From contig CAADRB010000007.1 in the NCBI GenBank assembly GCA_900708905.1, forward strand, positions 545,982 to 609,981: a stretch of DNA of 64,000 bases, given 5' to 3'. The notes beneath the pieces are model-generated. The model saw nothing but the letters and a program-made list of their open reading frames with translations. It had not been told where the DNA came from and did not search any database. Below, piece after piece: positions 12,791 through 24,664 of this stretch. Positions within the stretch are counted from its first letter, which is position 1; each line of letters begins with the position of its first letter. Both the position numbers and the translations under genes were made by a program. Source of the stretch: Hymenolepis diminuta. Taxonomy: Eukaryota > Platyhelminthes > Cestoda > Cyclophyllidea > Hymenolepididae.

Positions 12791-14255
12791 ATTTTTTAAT
12801 TACTAGGTAATCCCTTTGAATGAGATATAACAAGAAAACTATCGAAATTACCAAAATGCTATTATAAAATTTCATGCATATGGATAGTAGAAAAAAAACT
12901 AAGCAACATATGTTACAGAATTTCCAGAAAATTTAAAGATAGCCTTTTAGAGGCATAAATACGAGAAGTTAGATCCTCGTTTCTCCTTTAACCGCGGGCG
13001 TTTCGAGCTTCGATTGTGCGTCATCTTTCCTGGTCGCTCTTTTCTTACTTTTTGGCAGGTCCTCTACTGATGTCTACGATGAGTAAAAAATTCGATAAAT
13101 ATTGAACAACGACTAACTGTGCCAGCAGGGTACATAAGGAAAAACTTTTACCTGAAGACGTACAGATTTCGGAGAAATTGTACCCTGAAGGTGATATTAC
13201 AAAGGAAATTAGTTGATAGCATAAAAACGGACAATAACTATATCTCAAGTATCGTTAAGCAAGGAAGAACCAATAACATCTCCAACTTTCAAGAGAGGTC
13301 TCTATTTCCTTCTTTATTAAATGCTATATCTAAAGGGCTGTACATGTTCCCGTCTAAATATACTAACTGAAATTGTTTTTTTGCCACTGCCAAAAATGAA
13401 TACGAAAAAATATGCTGCTAAACGTGTTTGGGAGCTATAACAATCACGTACGGATAGCGACTTCTAAGGTTTACAATAGATAAGTGGATTTTCGAGGATT
13501 ATGCCCTTGATAAGTTTAACCTGTAAGTAAATGCCCTCAAGAATAAGTAATCCCTTATTTCTCAGTTCAAGGTTTAAGGTTATTAGAGGGCACACACTAC
13601 ATTAGAAGAAGCTCTGCGTGATTAGAATTTTGTCTTTATGAACACAAAGACAACATTTAACAGTTGTTAAACTAGAATATTAAGGATTTCCAGATCTTTA
13701 ACAGATAGCAGATTCCAAGCTGTTTGTTTATCTCTCTAATCCAGTTTGTAGAATGCTTAAAGATTAAATCCGATCGTAGTGATCCAGTTGAAAATTCCAA
13801 GACCCGTTAGGAGAGTGTATTTTAAAACCCATGCTACGTAGTGGAGCAGCATCTTGAAGCAGGCCTGACGACAGACTCGAATTCCGTAACCGTCCTTGTG
13901 TTCAAAACATAATCAGTGATGCAGAGCATTCTTCTCAATGGGCATGACCTCTGACTTCGCCGATAAACTCATTAAAAACTGCACCACCGGCACACACTAA
14001 CCTTAGCTATCGATATATAAAGATTCACTCCGTTCTACCTATTACTTCTTAGACGTGCTTATTAATTTACTATTTATAAAGCAGGCATTTCGGTTATTCT
14101 TTTCTAATATTATCATTTATGTAACGACCCCTATTTCCCTTCAGTCTTGCCTGAAATGGTGAAGTTCGTACAAATTTGCAAAGGCGATAGCTGACCAAGT
14201 TTCTTTATCCTACGTAGATGCTTTTTCAAATAGCATTTAAAAAATTAAGGCCAAT

Positions 14256-17200
14256 TCAGAAACACGGAAATTTATAAGACTGAACTGCAACATCAACCTT
14301 TCCTTCATAATTAGGAAAGGGACTTATTAATTTAAACCTATCTTTTCGAAAGAAAATTGCATTACTTACAACTCCGCTACTGGTTCGGGATGCGCAACTG
14401 AGAACAGCATTCTCTTCATCAGATATAAAAAAACTCGAAGATCCATCACCTTTCCTGCGTTCTGCGTTCGGATCATTCGAGACATCCACCAGTGGAAGTC
14501 TCCCACGATCCTGTCGGAATTGAGTGAGCAGAACACTGTGTCGCTCAGTGCGAGGAACGGTCTTCGGATAGGGCAAATACTTTCTTGTCGGAGTATCACC
14601 AGTTGGTTTATAATCCCGAATTGTTTCCGAGAGATGATTAGAAAGTAAAGCAGGGAGATGTGGAATCAGTGCACTTCGTATTTCCTCAAACGCTGAGATT
14701 CGAGCCTGTACGGAGGCCACAGTATCCCCAACTCTCTCCATGGCACTTTCAACAGTAGACTCAATTTTAGTAAACCGCTCCTTTGCCTCCTCGACAGTAT
14801 GAGTAAAGAAGGAGGTGGAAGCGTTCTTATCGGAGATATTAGCGTCAGAACTAATGGACTGCCACTGAGTACAGAGATCTTTGATTTGTCTGCCAAGACC
14901 ATTGGATGAATGCAAACATTCATCGGCAGTTTGGGAAGTACATCCGGCCAACATATGAAGTGTATCACCAGCATTCTTCACACTTTTACTCAAGGTGTTC
15001 AGATTAGCCACACAATTGTCCAAATCGGCAGTAACAGTTGACACAGAAGCTTTTTGACCATCATTAGCAGAGGATATTAGCGTTAGTAATTCTTTGGTAA
15101 CTGATGTGACTACATCTTCTTCCCTATCAGCAACTTGGCGAATATGACTACATTGTGCAGCTAGGGCTTCCTCTATCTATTACATATAAGACAGATTGCC
15201 ATTGATTAAATGAAAGATAACTAATTTAGATTGATTAATTCATTTGCTCACCTTCATATCAGAGTCTACGTCTGCTTCGATAAGGGATTTGGCGTGCTTC
15301 AAAGCTTCCTAGAAATACAAAATTAGATTTGTACCGTAAAATATTAAGGATCGAGTATGGCGTATGCCTTCGAAATGGTTCGAAAATGGTGGAGGATGGA
15401 ACATTAATGTTAAGAATATTATTAGATTTAAACTTGAGTAAAATGTTTTGAGCTCTGTAGTTTAAAATGCCTCCACTAGACTGGTTAACAATCCCCGAAT
15501 ATCGTGACATAAACTAATACAGAAACCGAAGGATTAAATTGTGAAAATTGACCATTAGAACAGTTGAATATTGAAGTACGAATTATACTACTACTAAGCA
15601 TGATCAGGATAAAACAGACGGGTGTCAGAAGACAGATGAAGACTGAAACTAAGTCCAAACTCACCTTCGATAAGGTCTCATAAAACTGTTTGAATCGAAT
15701 TATTCTTCACTACAACCAATTTGCTACAGTTCAAAATATCGATTAATCACTGATGTTTGGCATTCAAAACAGAAAATGAATGAGCAGTAGATTACAAGAA
15801 GTAAAGGTTCCAACTAGTACCGTTTGTACAGGCCTTCCGTCCTTCTTTTTCGTCGCTTATCATTTAGTGATACTCAACTTTAGGCTCTTTATCCAACTAT
15901 TGACCTTTTAATAGGATTATCTTAAGAACTCTCCTCTTCATGAAAATCAGTGAAATAAATAGATCCCTATTTTTCGTAATACAAAGAAAAATATTGAGTG
16001 GTAATTGAATAAAGAGTTGTATAATCTTAAGCCACTCTCAAATTTACAGACTTTCTGGTTTCCATCTACGACCTTATAATGTGTGAATTTGTCATTAGAA
16101 AGGAATAAATATACACGAAAAAACCAACACTTACTTCAAGAGATTTCACAAGCATGTTTGCTTTAAATTTCTTCGATTCTCTACGCTCCTTCAATCCAGC
16201 ACTCAATGTCCTACTCTCCTCAACAGCCGCATTACGAAAGCTCGACCAAGCTTCAGCAGTCTTTAACAGTGTTATAGTCTTCTTTGTGAGATCACCAAAG
16301 ACTTTGCAAAGAGTCTCATTCTAAAAGAAACAAAAAGCACTCGGATAATAATTAAAAATAAGCTATAGAACGAAAAGCTATAGGGCCAGGAGTAAAGCAT
16401 TCTGGAGTCTCTGGAGTGAAGTTCGAATTCTCCAATCTCTAGTTAACTGGTTCACTCTCATCACTCACCGTGTGCCGATTTGCATTGACCTTATGACCGC
16501 TATGCCACTGGTGCACAACATATTGAACAAGGAAAACAGTTAAGTGTGAAACTGCCAACTGTATGTGAATGCCAGCAGAAAATAAAACAACGCTTTGCAC
16601 TATCGATATGGTCACTGTTCCTCAGATTCAGCAATTAATAAGAACTTATAGTGAAATAATTTTCGGTAGCTTTAAAATACAAAGGTGGTTGAAACATCAC
16701 GCATCAGAATGTCATCCTCAACGTTAACATTCATTTCGATGCCCACCTGTTTACAAGGTCTTTTGAAAGAGCAACAGCACATATTCTTCTTGGTGGAAGT
16801 GAAGTAATTATCTCCCCACCCTATCTCAAGTATATATACTTATAATTTAACATCCGTTTGTCCAAATAGTAGTAATTATGAATAAGAATATGCACCGATA
16901 AGCATTGATGAAATATTGACCATTACTCCACTGATATACGATTAGTCAAAAAAGGAAAATTACTAACCTCATTAATCAGCCTCTGGCGCATAGCATTAAG
17001 ATTTTTCTGTAACTCGGAGCCTAGCTTGCTGACCACTTCAAGAGCTGGATCCATAGTGTTCAAGCGGAATTGTGTGACAGTTTCGACATGATTATTCACC
17101 AATTTCTCTACGCCATTGGCACATCTGTTCAAATTTGCCGAAATAATAGTGGCGATGGCAGAGGAGAGTTGGTCGACCTCCCTCAAGTTTTCCTCAGTCG

Positions 17201-20200
17201 AAGCCTGCAATTGCTTGCATGCATCACCTAGAAAAAAAAGTAAGCAAGATTGGGAAAAAGGCAACAAATTAGCTCAATCTACAAAGTGATGTGGCATAGA
17301 GCATAAAGCTATATTAATCGCAAATGCAAACTAAAACATTATAAATAGGTTATATGAAAAATTTATATTGTTGACAAGTATATGTTTTCTGTTCTTAACG
17401 TCTTGACCAATAGTCCACACAAGATAAATCCTTAAAAATATAACTAATCTGGTGGTTTGAAGAGGCAACCATAAGGAAAAACATTTGCTGTGATTTTCAT
17501 CAACGTGAACGATTTACAGAGAAACTTGGACACCCTGTTTTGTTCCAGCCACCTCCTACGAACCATTTATCCACCACTTCTTTTCAAATCCTCACCCTCC
17601 CTCCTGAGGCTTCTAGCTTGTCTGAATAAATCCCACTCATAGTTGTGATGCATCCCCTCCATTTTTATATGGTGAAAATTGTAAGAAGTTAGACGGGTGA
17701 TAGTTCAGACAGAATTTACTCTTCAGTCTCCATGAAATCTAGGCTATCTTACTCCTTCAATATAATTACGGTAAATGACCAATATTAAGTTAATAAGATG
17801 CCAAGGAAATAAACTACTTCTATCTGACCTTTACTTAATTATATTGAAAATGAGTCAACTGTATCCACAGTGTTATTTGGGGATCACAATAATATTACAG
17901 TGACTATTTAGAATATTTATGCCTTATCAAATGTCATTCTCCATGACAAATTGAAAAAAGGCAAAAGCAATCCTTAAGAGATAGTTATATAAGCATAAAT
18001 CACGTAAACAAATACCCCAAGGTGGGAATAGGCATGGAAAATGTGTTAAGAAAATTCCCTAAATACAATTGGCGATTTCCTAAATCTCAAGTTTAAAATT
18101 CTTAATTAACTTCCGCATAGAAGAGAAATACATTACTACATTAAAAGTCCAAATCCTGTTGAAGGAGAATGAGAATTAGCTACTTAGAGTCTCTTATGAG
18201 AAAATAGGAATCTGTGTTCTCGCTTTTGGTCAGCGTGAAGGGGTGTAACAAACCTACAATTCCTACTACAGGTACAGAAAATTGATTTTAATAAAATATT
18301 AGAAACATATCTTGGAATAATTACACTTGCAAGATAAGTTGCCCCAGTGCAAGCTCAGTAGTTCCTCTGACAGCTCCAAACTCCAGCAAGAGACCAGAAG
18401 TGAAATTGTTTATCTATTGTTTCTCCGGATAGAGCTTATAAAATGAACAGAACTGAGGAATACTTACATTTACAAAAAGATGAATATTAGGAATACTATA
18501 TTAAGTGAATATTAGCTGCAAAGCCATACATCGAGACACCTCTTCATCGGCGCTCTGAGCATTTGATGGGTTGGTAACTAGAACAAACTCCCAATTCCAC
18601 TACCCTCTGAAACGAGCACTAACCAATCCCTTTCTATCAAACAAATGAACTATTTACTGACGTATTTAGTCAAATTATTGAAAGGACCAATCTCACTGGA
18701 CTAATGACATTTATTGAAAAATGAAATAAAAAATGTTCTCCCTTATTTAAGATCAAATGGAACGGACCCAATTGATTCGACAGCTGTTCAATTTCCATCG
18801 AAATATCCTTCTCCAGAGAATTGACTACCTCAAGTGGTTTTTTGAGGTTCTCAGCCAAAAATCCCTCAGGAAGCTCTTGAATAGCCGATCGGTTCTTCAG
18901 CTCAAGCAATTTAAAACGGTCAATCTTGCCGTGTAGGCCCTCAATATCTGCTTCAAAAGCACTGGCAACTGAGATCAAATCTCTTGTCTGTTCAGCTAGT
19001 CTCTCCTCGGTGATTTGGTGTTCCGCTCGCAGGTACTTCTCCTCCTCCAGCCTTTTTTGGGTTTCTTCGAGTCTCTCCATTGTGGCTTTTAATTCCTCAT
19101 TAGCTTTACCCAGCTCATATTCGATTTCCCCTTTAATATTCCTAATTTCACTTAGTTCCTGGTGTGTCAGTTCAAAATTCCTCAATGCAGCATCCAAATC
19201 TGCCTCTAGCACCTCCCTTCTGCTCTCCAAATCACTAAGAAATAAAAAAGTTACATTTTAAAATCCACTCAATAAATAATGAAAATACAAAGAATGATTC
19301 TCACTCAATACGAGTCCTTTGTTGCTTCAACTGTAAAGTCATAGCGGCATAGTTATCAGCATCAACGAATACCCCCGTCTTAGAACGAGTAGCTTCAAGG
19401 TCTCGCCGAAGACGTTCTAATTCCTCATTGTAACCCTTGATCAATTGAGTCTTGTTGAGCTTCTGGTTAATCTCCGGACGGTTCTGAATATTCTTCGCTC
19501 TGTGAGCGTAATCCAGGGTTGATATTGTCTCCTCAAGAGATGAATTTCCTGGTCCAATTGTGGCAATAATTGAGGTTTTAGTTTTACCACCTAATGAGTC
19601 CTATCAAAAATCGGATAGAACAAAAAACAAAAGGGTAACACACCTGTAAAAGACGGGTGAGTTTACTTTCACGGTAGGGGATATGAGAGCTGTGGTCCAC
19701 TAAACAGGTAATAACGCGACCAAGAGTGAGGAGGCTCTGATTAATTGAACCAGCCTCCCTGGCTCTCTTATCCAGTGCACCAGAGCGACCAATATTTTCA
19801 CTACCAGCAAGGTCAACCAGATTCAATTTGCCGATTTTAAGGAAAACTTCATCCTCCTCGGGACAACTCTCTTTAATGTGGACTGTAACGGTGAAGACAG
19901 TATGTGAGCGGCTCGACTGAGCATTGAGTTGAGTGCTAGCTGTTTGTCGACGAATTAAACCTTTTTCAAGAATACTGTACACCTCATCTTTGTTGTGTAC
20001 GGCCACTTCACGCAATCCCTTTACAAGAACTGAACCCTTCTTGTTTGAATCATCATAGATTGCAAGTCGGACAGCCCCCTCACCAGATGAGAGTAAATCA
20101 AATAATTCCTCATTATAAAGCTCCAAAAAGGAGACGCGAACAGAAAAATCACAACCCTGAGACTAATGGTGAGGAAATTAAAAATTTACCATTGCTTCCA

Positions 20201-20676
20201 ATGTGGAGAATATTTGATTGAGGGCTCTAGGAACAATCCCAGCAGTGGGATCAGTCTCCCAAGTGTATCGCAGTGAATCCGACCTCTCACCAGTCATGGT
20301 ATATGTTTTTCCGGTTCCTGTTTGACCGTAGCTATATTCAGAAATTCAGTACACATTAAAGCATACACTCACGCAAAAATTGTACAGTTATAACCCTCTA
20401 AAACTTCAACAACTGTCGGCGCAACCATTTCATTGTAGATATCCTTCTGCTTAGAATGGGGCCCGAAAACACGATCAAATGTGTAAGACCGGGAAGAAGT
20501 TGATTTGTCTTTCAGAACAATCTGTTGATCCTTGCATGATTCGACAATGCTGAAATCTCCTAAATTATCCTCACGACTATTAAAGGGCCTAAATACAAGT
20601 TATATTCCTTTTATAAAACGTGCCTGCAACGAACGGCCACCCTGATATTCTGCCGACCACCCCTTTCAGGAGGCAT
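14256..20676 (-). CDS. KIF11: Kinesin-5 (Eg5/KIF11/BimC), mitotic spindle motor
   Basis: Plus-end-directed homotetrameric motor that slides antiparallel spindle microtubules. Exons in transcript order: 20676-20624, 20588-20373, 20331-20190, 20156-19644, 19600-19305, 19234-18768, 17227-16968, 16320-16135, 15308-15252, 15176-14256; phases agree and give 1036 residues (human about 1056). The N-terminal motor has VAVRCRPFNSRE across the first junction, GQTGTGKT (92-99), NAQSSRSH (switch I) and LVDLAGSE (switch II). [15 protein letters not shown] marks the neck linker, followed by a long Glu/Lys-rich coiled coil. The tail has [13 protein letters not shown], the BimC box, with Thr925 at the position of the CDK1-phosphorylated Thr of human Eg5. 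Introns 1-4 are only 33-43 bases; intron 1 starts with GC. The exon 6 donor (gtccgt) is weak, and a strong donor inside the last exon allows another C-terminus. Confidence 0.95.
16385..16520 (-). repeat. tRNA-like SINE fragment in a kinesin-5 intron (tentative)
   Basis: The minus strand reads CCAGTGGCATAGCGGTCA, resembling a pol III A box. About 85 bases later comes GAATTCGAACTTC, resembling a degenerate B box. The spacing is longer than in a tRNA, so it is not called a tRNA gene. It lies in the 647-base intron 16321-16967. Confidence 0.35.
17228..18767 (-). other. Long kinesin-5 intron 6, no further exon seen
   Basis: This 1540-base intron is the longest of the gene. The flanking exons join in phase (one base plus two), and the joined coiled coil reads smoothly in length against Eg5, so no exon is needed here. 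Nothing else was recognised. Confidence 0.5.
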
Positions 20677-21975
20677 AATTAAATTTAACCGAGGCGCATT
20701 GATTAACAATAATTAATCAAGGAATAGTAAAACACGAAGCAGTTAGCAGATTGTAAGAGCTTTAGTTTCCATGTAATTTTAAAAAAAATAATAGTAAGCA
20801 TTATATTTTATTTCATATGCTATTCTGACTTTTGAAAATAAATAATTGCTATAATATAGCTTTCCTTAAGTTGCTGAATTGTTTAATATGGAGAATACCG
20901 TTTAATTAATTGTTTCCGGTGGATAAAAATGACTATTCTTTCTCTTTCAACAATTGAATGAATGTGTGTTTTATATAATTTCTACTACTTATTAACCGGA
21001 ACTCTGTATATTTGAAGTTTTTTGATCATCAATAATCATCAGTGAATCACCAACAGCTTCGAGAAAAAAAGCGGTTGAAGAAATAATAATTATAAATTTA
21101 AATTATCATTTTCTTCTAAGTATTTTTTCAAAAGTGCTTTCTTGGGTGGTAAAGTGGCATCATGGAATCATTCTTGTGAGAAACTCGGCTTTTGCTACCT
21201 CTTTATTAGTCAAACTTAATCAATGCGGTTGGTCAAACAATTCGCTAATTTTGCACTAACAGGCATAGTATCAGTGATCACTGACTTCGCAAATGGCGGA
21301 ATCGTCGACCTGACCCTCTATTCAATATTAAATTTGGATATCATTTTTTGGTTCATTTCTTTTTCGACCCTTCCCTCCCTCATCTTCTTGCTTACCAGTT
21401 GTCCTAATTCAGGATGCCATAATCCAGGATCACTCTCCATTGAATGATTGTTTTTTGCCTATTGGCATCTGTATGTCATCTACTGCCTCATCATGGTTGA
21501 ATAAATCGGCATTATAACAAATTAGGCTACATTAACCATGTGTAAATATATTAAATTTTGTAAAATTCCATATTCACTGACTTAGTATACATTAGAAGAA
21601 ACTCCATTATGGTCAATTATACTTCATTAAACACTGTTACAAAAAGGAGAATAACGGAAACTAGCATACGTAACTAAGAATAATTAAACAAAATTTATTT
21701 CGCAAGGGAATTTTTAATTTCAAAATTTGCAATCTCATATTTTATCTTTGTTATTATATTTAAATGCAATACATAAGTTGACATATTACTGGATATAAAT
21801 GTAAAACGCAATTTTACTAAATATGAAAATACTTCTTTATTTATTCACAAAATGAATACTTACTTATATTTTGACAATTATTATTGATAATCCTTTTCTT
21901 ACCACAGGCGACATTAAGTTTCGTTTTATTGGTTCATTTCGTTAGTGTTTTGCGCCTCGTCAGGTGAGTGTCTGA
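20677..21975. other. Intergenic between divergent kinesin-5 and DTD2
   Basis: About 1.3 kb of AT-rich DNA separating head-to-head genes, so it should contain both promoters. No TATA box or known motif can be defended. A weak family B-like piece (CACTGACTTCG) is near 21280. Just before the DTD2 start the sequence changes to a GC-richer stretch at about 21945-21965. Confidence 0.45.
21961..21969 (+). promoter_or_regulatory. Consensus 5' splice site just upstream of the DTD2 start
   Basis: CAG|GTGAGT, cut after 21963, is a near-perfect donor lying 12 bases before the DTD2 ATG. If used with the acceptor ending at 22586 it would excise the whole DTD2 reading frame and place a short leader directly on UBL5. 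Use in vivo is inference. Confidence 0.4.
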
Positions 21976-22473
21976 ATGTCTTCTGGTGACTCTGTTGTTG
22001 CTCGCTTGGTTTTTCAGAGATGTGCAAAGGCCAAATTGGTTCTAACTGAAGGAGAACCTAAGGACGAGTCAGATTTTGTATTGATCAATGAGGGCCTACT
22101 AGTTTTTATCGCATTTCTTGGTGATATTACCCCCAAACTACAAAAACTGGTAAACGTGATTTGCACTACCCAAATTTGCGAAAAGGATGGGAAATACGTA
22201 TCAATTCTTGACTTCCCATGTGATGTCATTTTGATTCCTCAGTTTTGTCTTGGTGGACGCCTTAAAGGCAAAAAGTTTCAGTATCATTCCATTGTTTCCA
22301 AAGAGGAAGCTGAGCGTTATTTCAATCTTATTAATGATGGCTGTAGTAATTTCGCAGCTTTACATTCTCATTGGGCCTCCTCTGGTCATCGTATTTATGC
22401 CGGTACTTATGGTATTCGGCAAAATCTGATTGTTCATAGTAATGGACCCTTCACTCATATTGTTGAAATATAG
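21976..22473 (+). CDS. DTD2: D-aminoacyl-tRNA deacylase 2 / animal tRNA deacylase (DTD2/ATD)
   Basis: Single-exon gene of 165 residues, matching the roughly 168-residue animal DTD2 (also called ATD). The family removes wrongly attached amino acids from tRNA; ATD in animals edits L-alanine from mischarged tRNA-Thr. It acts as a cytosolic homodimer. Seen: KYVSILDFPCDVILIPQ (about 73-89), the LGGRLKG loop (about 92-98) and the C-terminal NGPFTHIVE, whose Gly-Pro belongs to the chiral-selectivity motif. HGTYG-like AGTYGIRQ precedes it. These patterns match ATD better than canonical DTD1. ATG 21976 gives the usual N-terminal length. UBL5 follows 114 bases downstream on the same strand, and a 5' splice-site consensus lies just before the start. 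Confidence 0.92.
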   Translation: MSSGDSVVARLVFQRCAKAKLVLTEGEPKDESDFVLINEGLLVFIAFLGDITPKLQKLVNVICTTQICEKDGKYVSILDFPCDVILIPQFCLGGRLKGKKFQYHSIVSKEEAERYFNLINDGCSNFAALHSHWASSGHRIYAGTYGIRQNLIVHSNGPFTHIVEI

Positions 22474-22587
22474 TTGCCTAATTTTGATGAGCAATTTAAT
22501 TTTGTCGTAGTTCGTGCGTTGTGCTTGTCGGTTTTTTTCGGTTATATTGAGTAATGTATATATTCTATCGCGTTTCTTTTTTTCAGA
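22474..22587 (+). promoter_or_regulatory. Short DTD2-UBL5 intercistronic region with 3' splice acceptor
   Basis: 114 bases. It ends in a pyrimidine run and CAG (22584-22586), leaving a single A before the UBL5 ATG. There is no AATAAA. This fits a trans-splice acceptor inside a polycistronic unit, or the 3' site of a cis intron. Flatworms are known to use spliced-leader trans-splicing and some polycistrons; which applies here is inference. Confidence 0.6.
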
Positions 22588-22809
22588 ATGATTGAAATCA
22601 CTGCAAACGATCGTTTGGGAAAGAAGGTTCGAGTAAAGTGCAATCCTACAGATACCATTGGCGATTTAAAGAAACTCATCGCTGCTCAGACGGGCACAAA
22701 GTGGGATCGAATCATTCTGAAGAAGTGGTACAATGTCTATAAGGATCCTGTTACCCTTGCTGATTATGAGATCAAAGATGGCATGAACTTGGAGCTTTAT
22801 TACAAATAG
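22588..22809 (+). CDS. UBL5: Ubiquitin-like protein 5 (UBL5/Hub1)
   Basis: 73 residues, the exact family length. UBL5/Hub1 is a ubiquitin-fold protein that binds the spliceosomal protein Snu66 non-covalently and supports pre-mRNA splicing and the FANCI and mitochondrial stress pathways. Seen: [19 protein letters not shown], Asp22 (used for HIND binding in yeast), and the terminal LELYYK. The double Tyr replaces the Gly-Gly of conjugated ubiquitins, as expected for this family. Single exon; the ATG follows a strong CAG acceptor by one base, so the mRNA 5' end is probably made by splicing. It is the second gene of a close tandem pair with DTD2. Confidence 0.97.
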   Translation: MIEITANDRLGKKVRVKCNPTDTIGDLKKLIAAQTGTKWDRIILKKWYNVYKDPVTLADYEIKDGMNLELYYK

Positions 22810-23018
22810 ACTTATTCGTATTTTCTTAATGAATTATCAGACTTTATTATTGTTTTAATACATTCCTTTTTGACTTCGGTTGAATTATTGATTGCGCAAT
22901 ATGGCACATGACAATTTATCTCTTTCATACCTGAGCACCAATCACGCGAGAGTTTTCCCGTTGCTTATCATTAACCGCCATTCGCTTAATATGAATTTGC
23001 CAACTCTTATGTACCTAT

Positions 23019-23042
23019 CCCCCACTCCATTAAACGTGGGGG
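23019..23042. repeat. Perfect 7-bp inverted repeat with 10-base loop
   Basis: CCCCCAC and GTGGGGG flank TCCATTAAAC. Nearby TACC/GGTA can extend the stem imperfectly. The role is unknown; it lies about 210 bases past the UBL5 stop. Confidence 0.6.
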
Positions 23043-24514
23043 CGTTGGTAGGCTTAATCCTAATTCCAGGTTGTTCACTGCGTTTGTCTTATAGGCATTG
23101 GCCTATCGAGTTCAAATTAGTAAACAAAGGAGGGGCTAATATGGTTTACTTATTCTTTTTTCTCATTAAGTTGTTAGCTTATTGAAAGCGGTGAACAAGA
23201 CGGTGTACTACTTTTTTTCGATAATTATATCAATAGCCTAATTTGGCCAGTGGTAATCTCCAGTTATGTATTTGTCTTTTGCTAGTACGGTGGCGCTTGT
23301 CCGTTCTAAATTTCGATGCTGGTATCGGTTGAGCCATTAATATTGTATTTTTGACAATAGTAGTTCTCGATCTCTTTTGGGAAAGCGTTTTTCCACGTTA
23401 AAATTGAGCAGTGACATGACAGACGGGCATGGTGACTAGCGCAACATCGATGCACTTGTATATTTAATAATATATTTTGTTCAATAATAAGAGAATTCCT
23501 TTATCATGTGACCACATTAGCGCAGTCACTTACAATTAACTACTTAAAATACATAGTAGGGGGATTTTTGTAACTTTACCATTATGAATCCCGGAGTCAA
23601 AAGCCAAGGTTGCCAAGCTTTGAGGGCAGTTCTTATAACACAGATGTTGGGATATACTACACAATTGATTGTGATTAAATAAATATAGGAGTTTGTCGAA
23701 TTTAAATACCACTGAGTGGCCAGAAGTGTTAAGCCCAACAAAGCATAGCTTGACTAGTGTTTATGAACGGTCTTCCAATCTGCCGCCGACTCAGCGAGGC
23801 AGGTGCAGATAGTGCTCAATTCCAGTGCTTCATATACCGACTGTCATCACCAATCAAATTAAAGGTATCTCTGCGGATATTGGTCTGTGTATTCTCGACC
23901 TTAGATAACTAGTATAAATTCACTCTTTGCCAAAGAAGAACGGAATGACCGGTCCTTATTTCGGTCATCACCATAATGATGAAATCTGGACCAATAATTG
24001 ACCGGATAACTTCGTACATTTGAAACGAAATAAAACTAGTTCGTGGAAAGCATGACCCAGAATCAAATACGATATCTACGAAACGGCTTTCAAAAATAAC
24101 ACAGCAAGGTCCTAAATACAAAGAGAAACCAATCCTAACTTGAGATTTCAAACAATCTTGAATTTTCAGAAACGAAATTTTCTGCTCCTCTTCCCTTCCT
24201 GTCTATCGAGCTTTAAAAAATCATATTCTTCATTAAATGAACTAAATAATATGCTTTACAACAGTTGTTAAACTGACAATGAAAGAAATTCTAAATAATA
24301 CGGTCATTACCTCAAAAACCACATATTCTTAAATTTTACACTAAATAAATTTTTGAATGTCCTTTAAAACGTACCGTTTTGTTTGAAATAAATAAATGAC
24401 CAGATGTATGACTACAAACGTTTAATAGAAAGTGGAGTAGACGTATATATTACAAGGGATTGTGAGTATCTTCTCCTCAAGCAGTTCCAATGAGCTTGTG
24501 AAATTCGAGTGAGA

Positions 24515-24664
24515 TTACTGGGTTTCTTGGGGTACTTCTGGAGTGGGAGAAGTAGAGGTGATAGCGCCTGGATTTGGGATCTTTTTTGGTGGAAGAGCCT
24601 TTCGTTTTCGCGCGCCTGTTATGGCCATTGTCGTGGTCATTTCCTCTGTTCCTAAGTGCTCCAT
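24515..24664 (-). CDS. Small hypothetical ORF (49 aa), uncertain
   Basis: From ATG at about 24661-24663, it reads a short basic/proline-rich protein with GARKRKALPPKKIPNPGAI, ending PEVPQETQ. The KRK...PPKK cluster looks like a nuclear signal, but there is no family I recognise. The frame stays open about 60 codons further upstream without another ATG, so it could be a 3' exon. Composition is more protein-like than its surroundings. No acceptor was identified with confidence. Confidence 0.25.
   Translation of the reverse strand: MEHLGTEEMTTTMAITGARKRKALPPKKIPNPGAITSTSPTPEVPQETQ

Larger units (their letters stand above)
9001..14255. other. Intergenic, repeat-bearing, no gene recognised
   Basis: No exon with recognisable similarity on either strand. 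Holds a repeat related to the right end of the window (about 9880-10030), an AT dinucleotide tract (11307-11340), and a family B repeat (about 12617-12790). A weaker family B-like piece is near 13925-13995. The open frames here are short and lack domain motifs. Confidence 0.5.

Noticed and set aside
14366..14974. Two minus-strand open frames of 77 and 102 codons
   Set aside because: Alternate frames of the kinesin-5 last exon, whose true frame is fixed by exon phase and the BimC box.
18926..19261. 111-codon plus-strand open frame
   Set aside because: Antisense shadow of the kinesin-5 coiled-coil exon; its Ser-rich composition is explained by reverse-complementing Glu/Lys codons.
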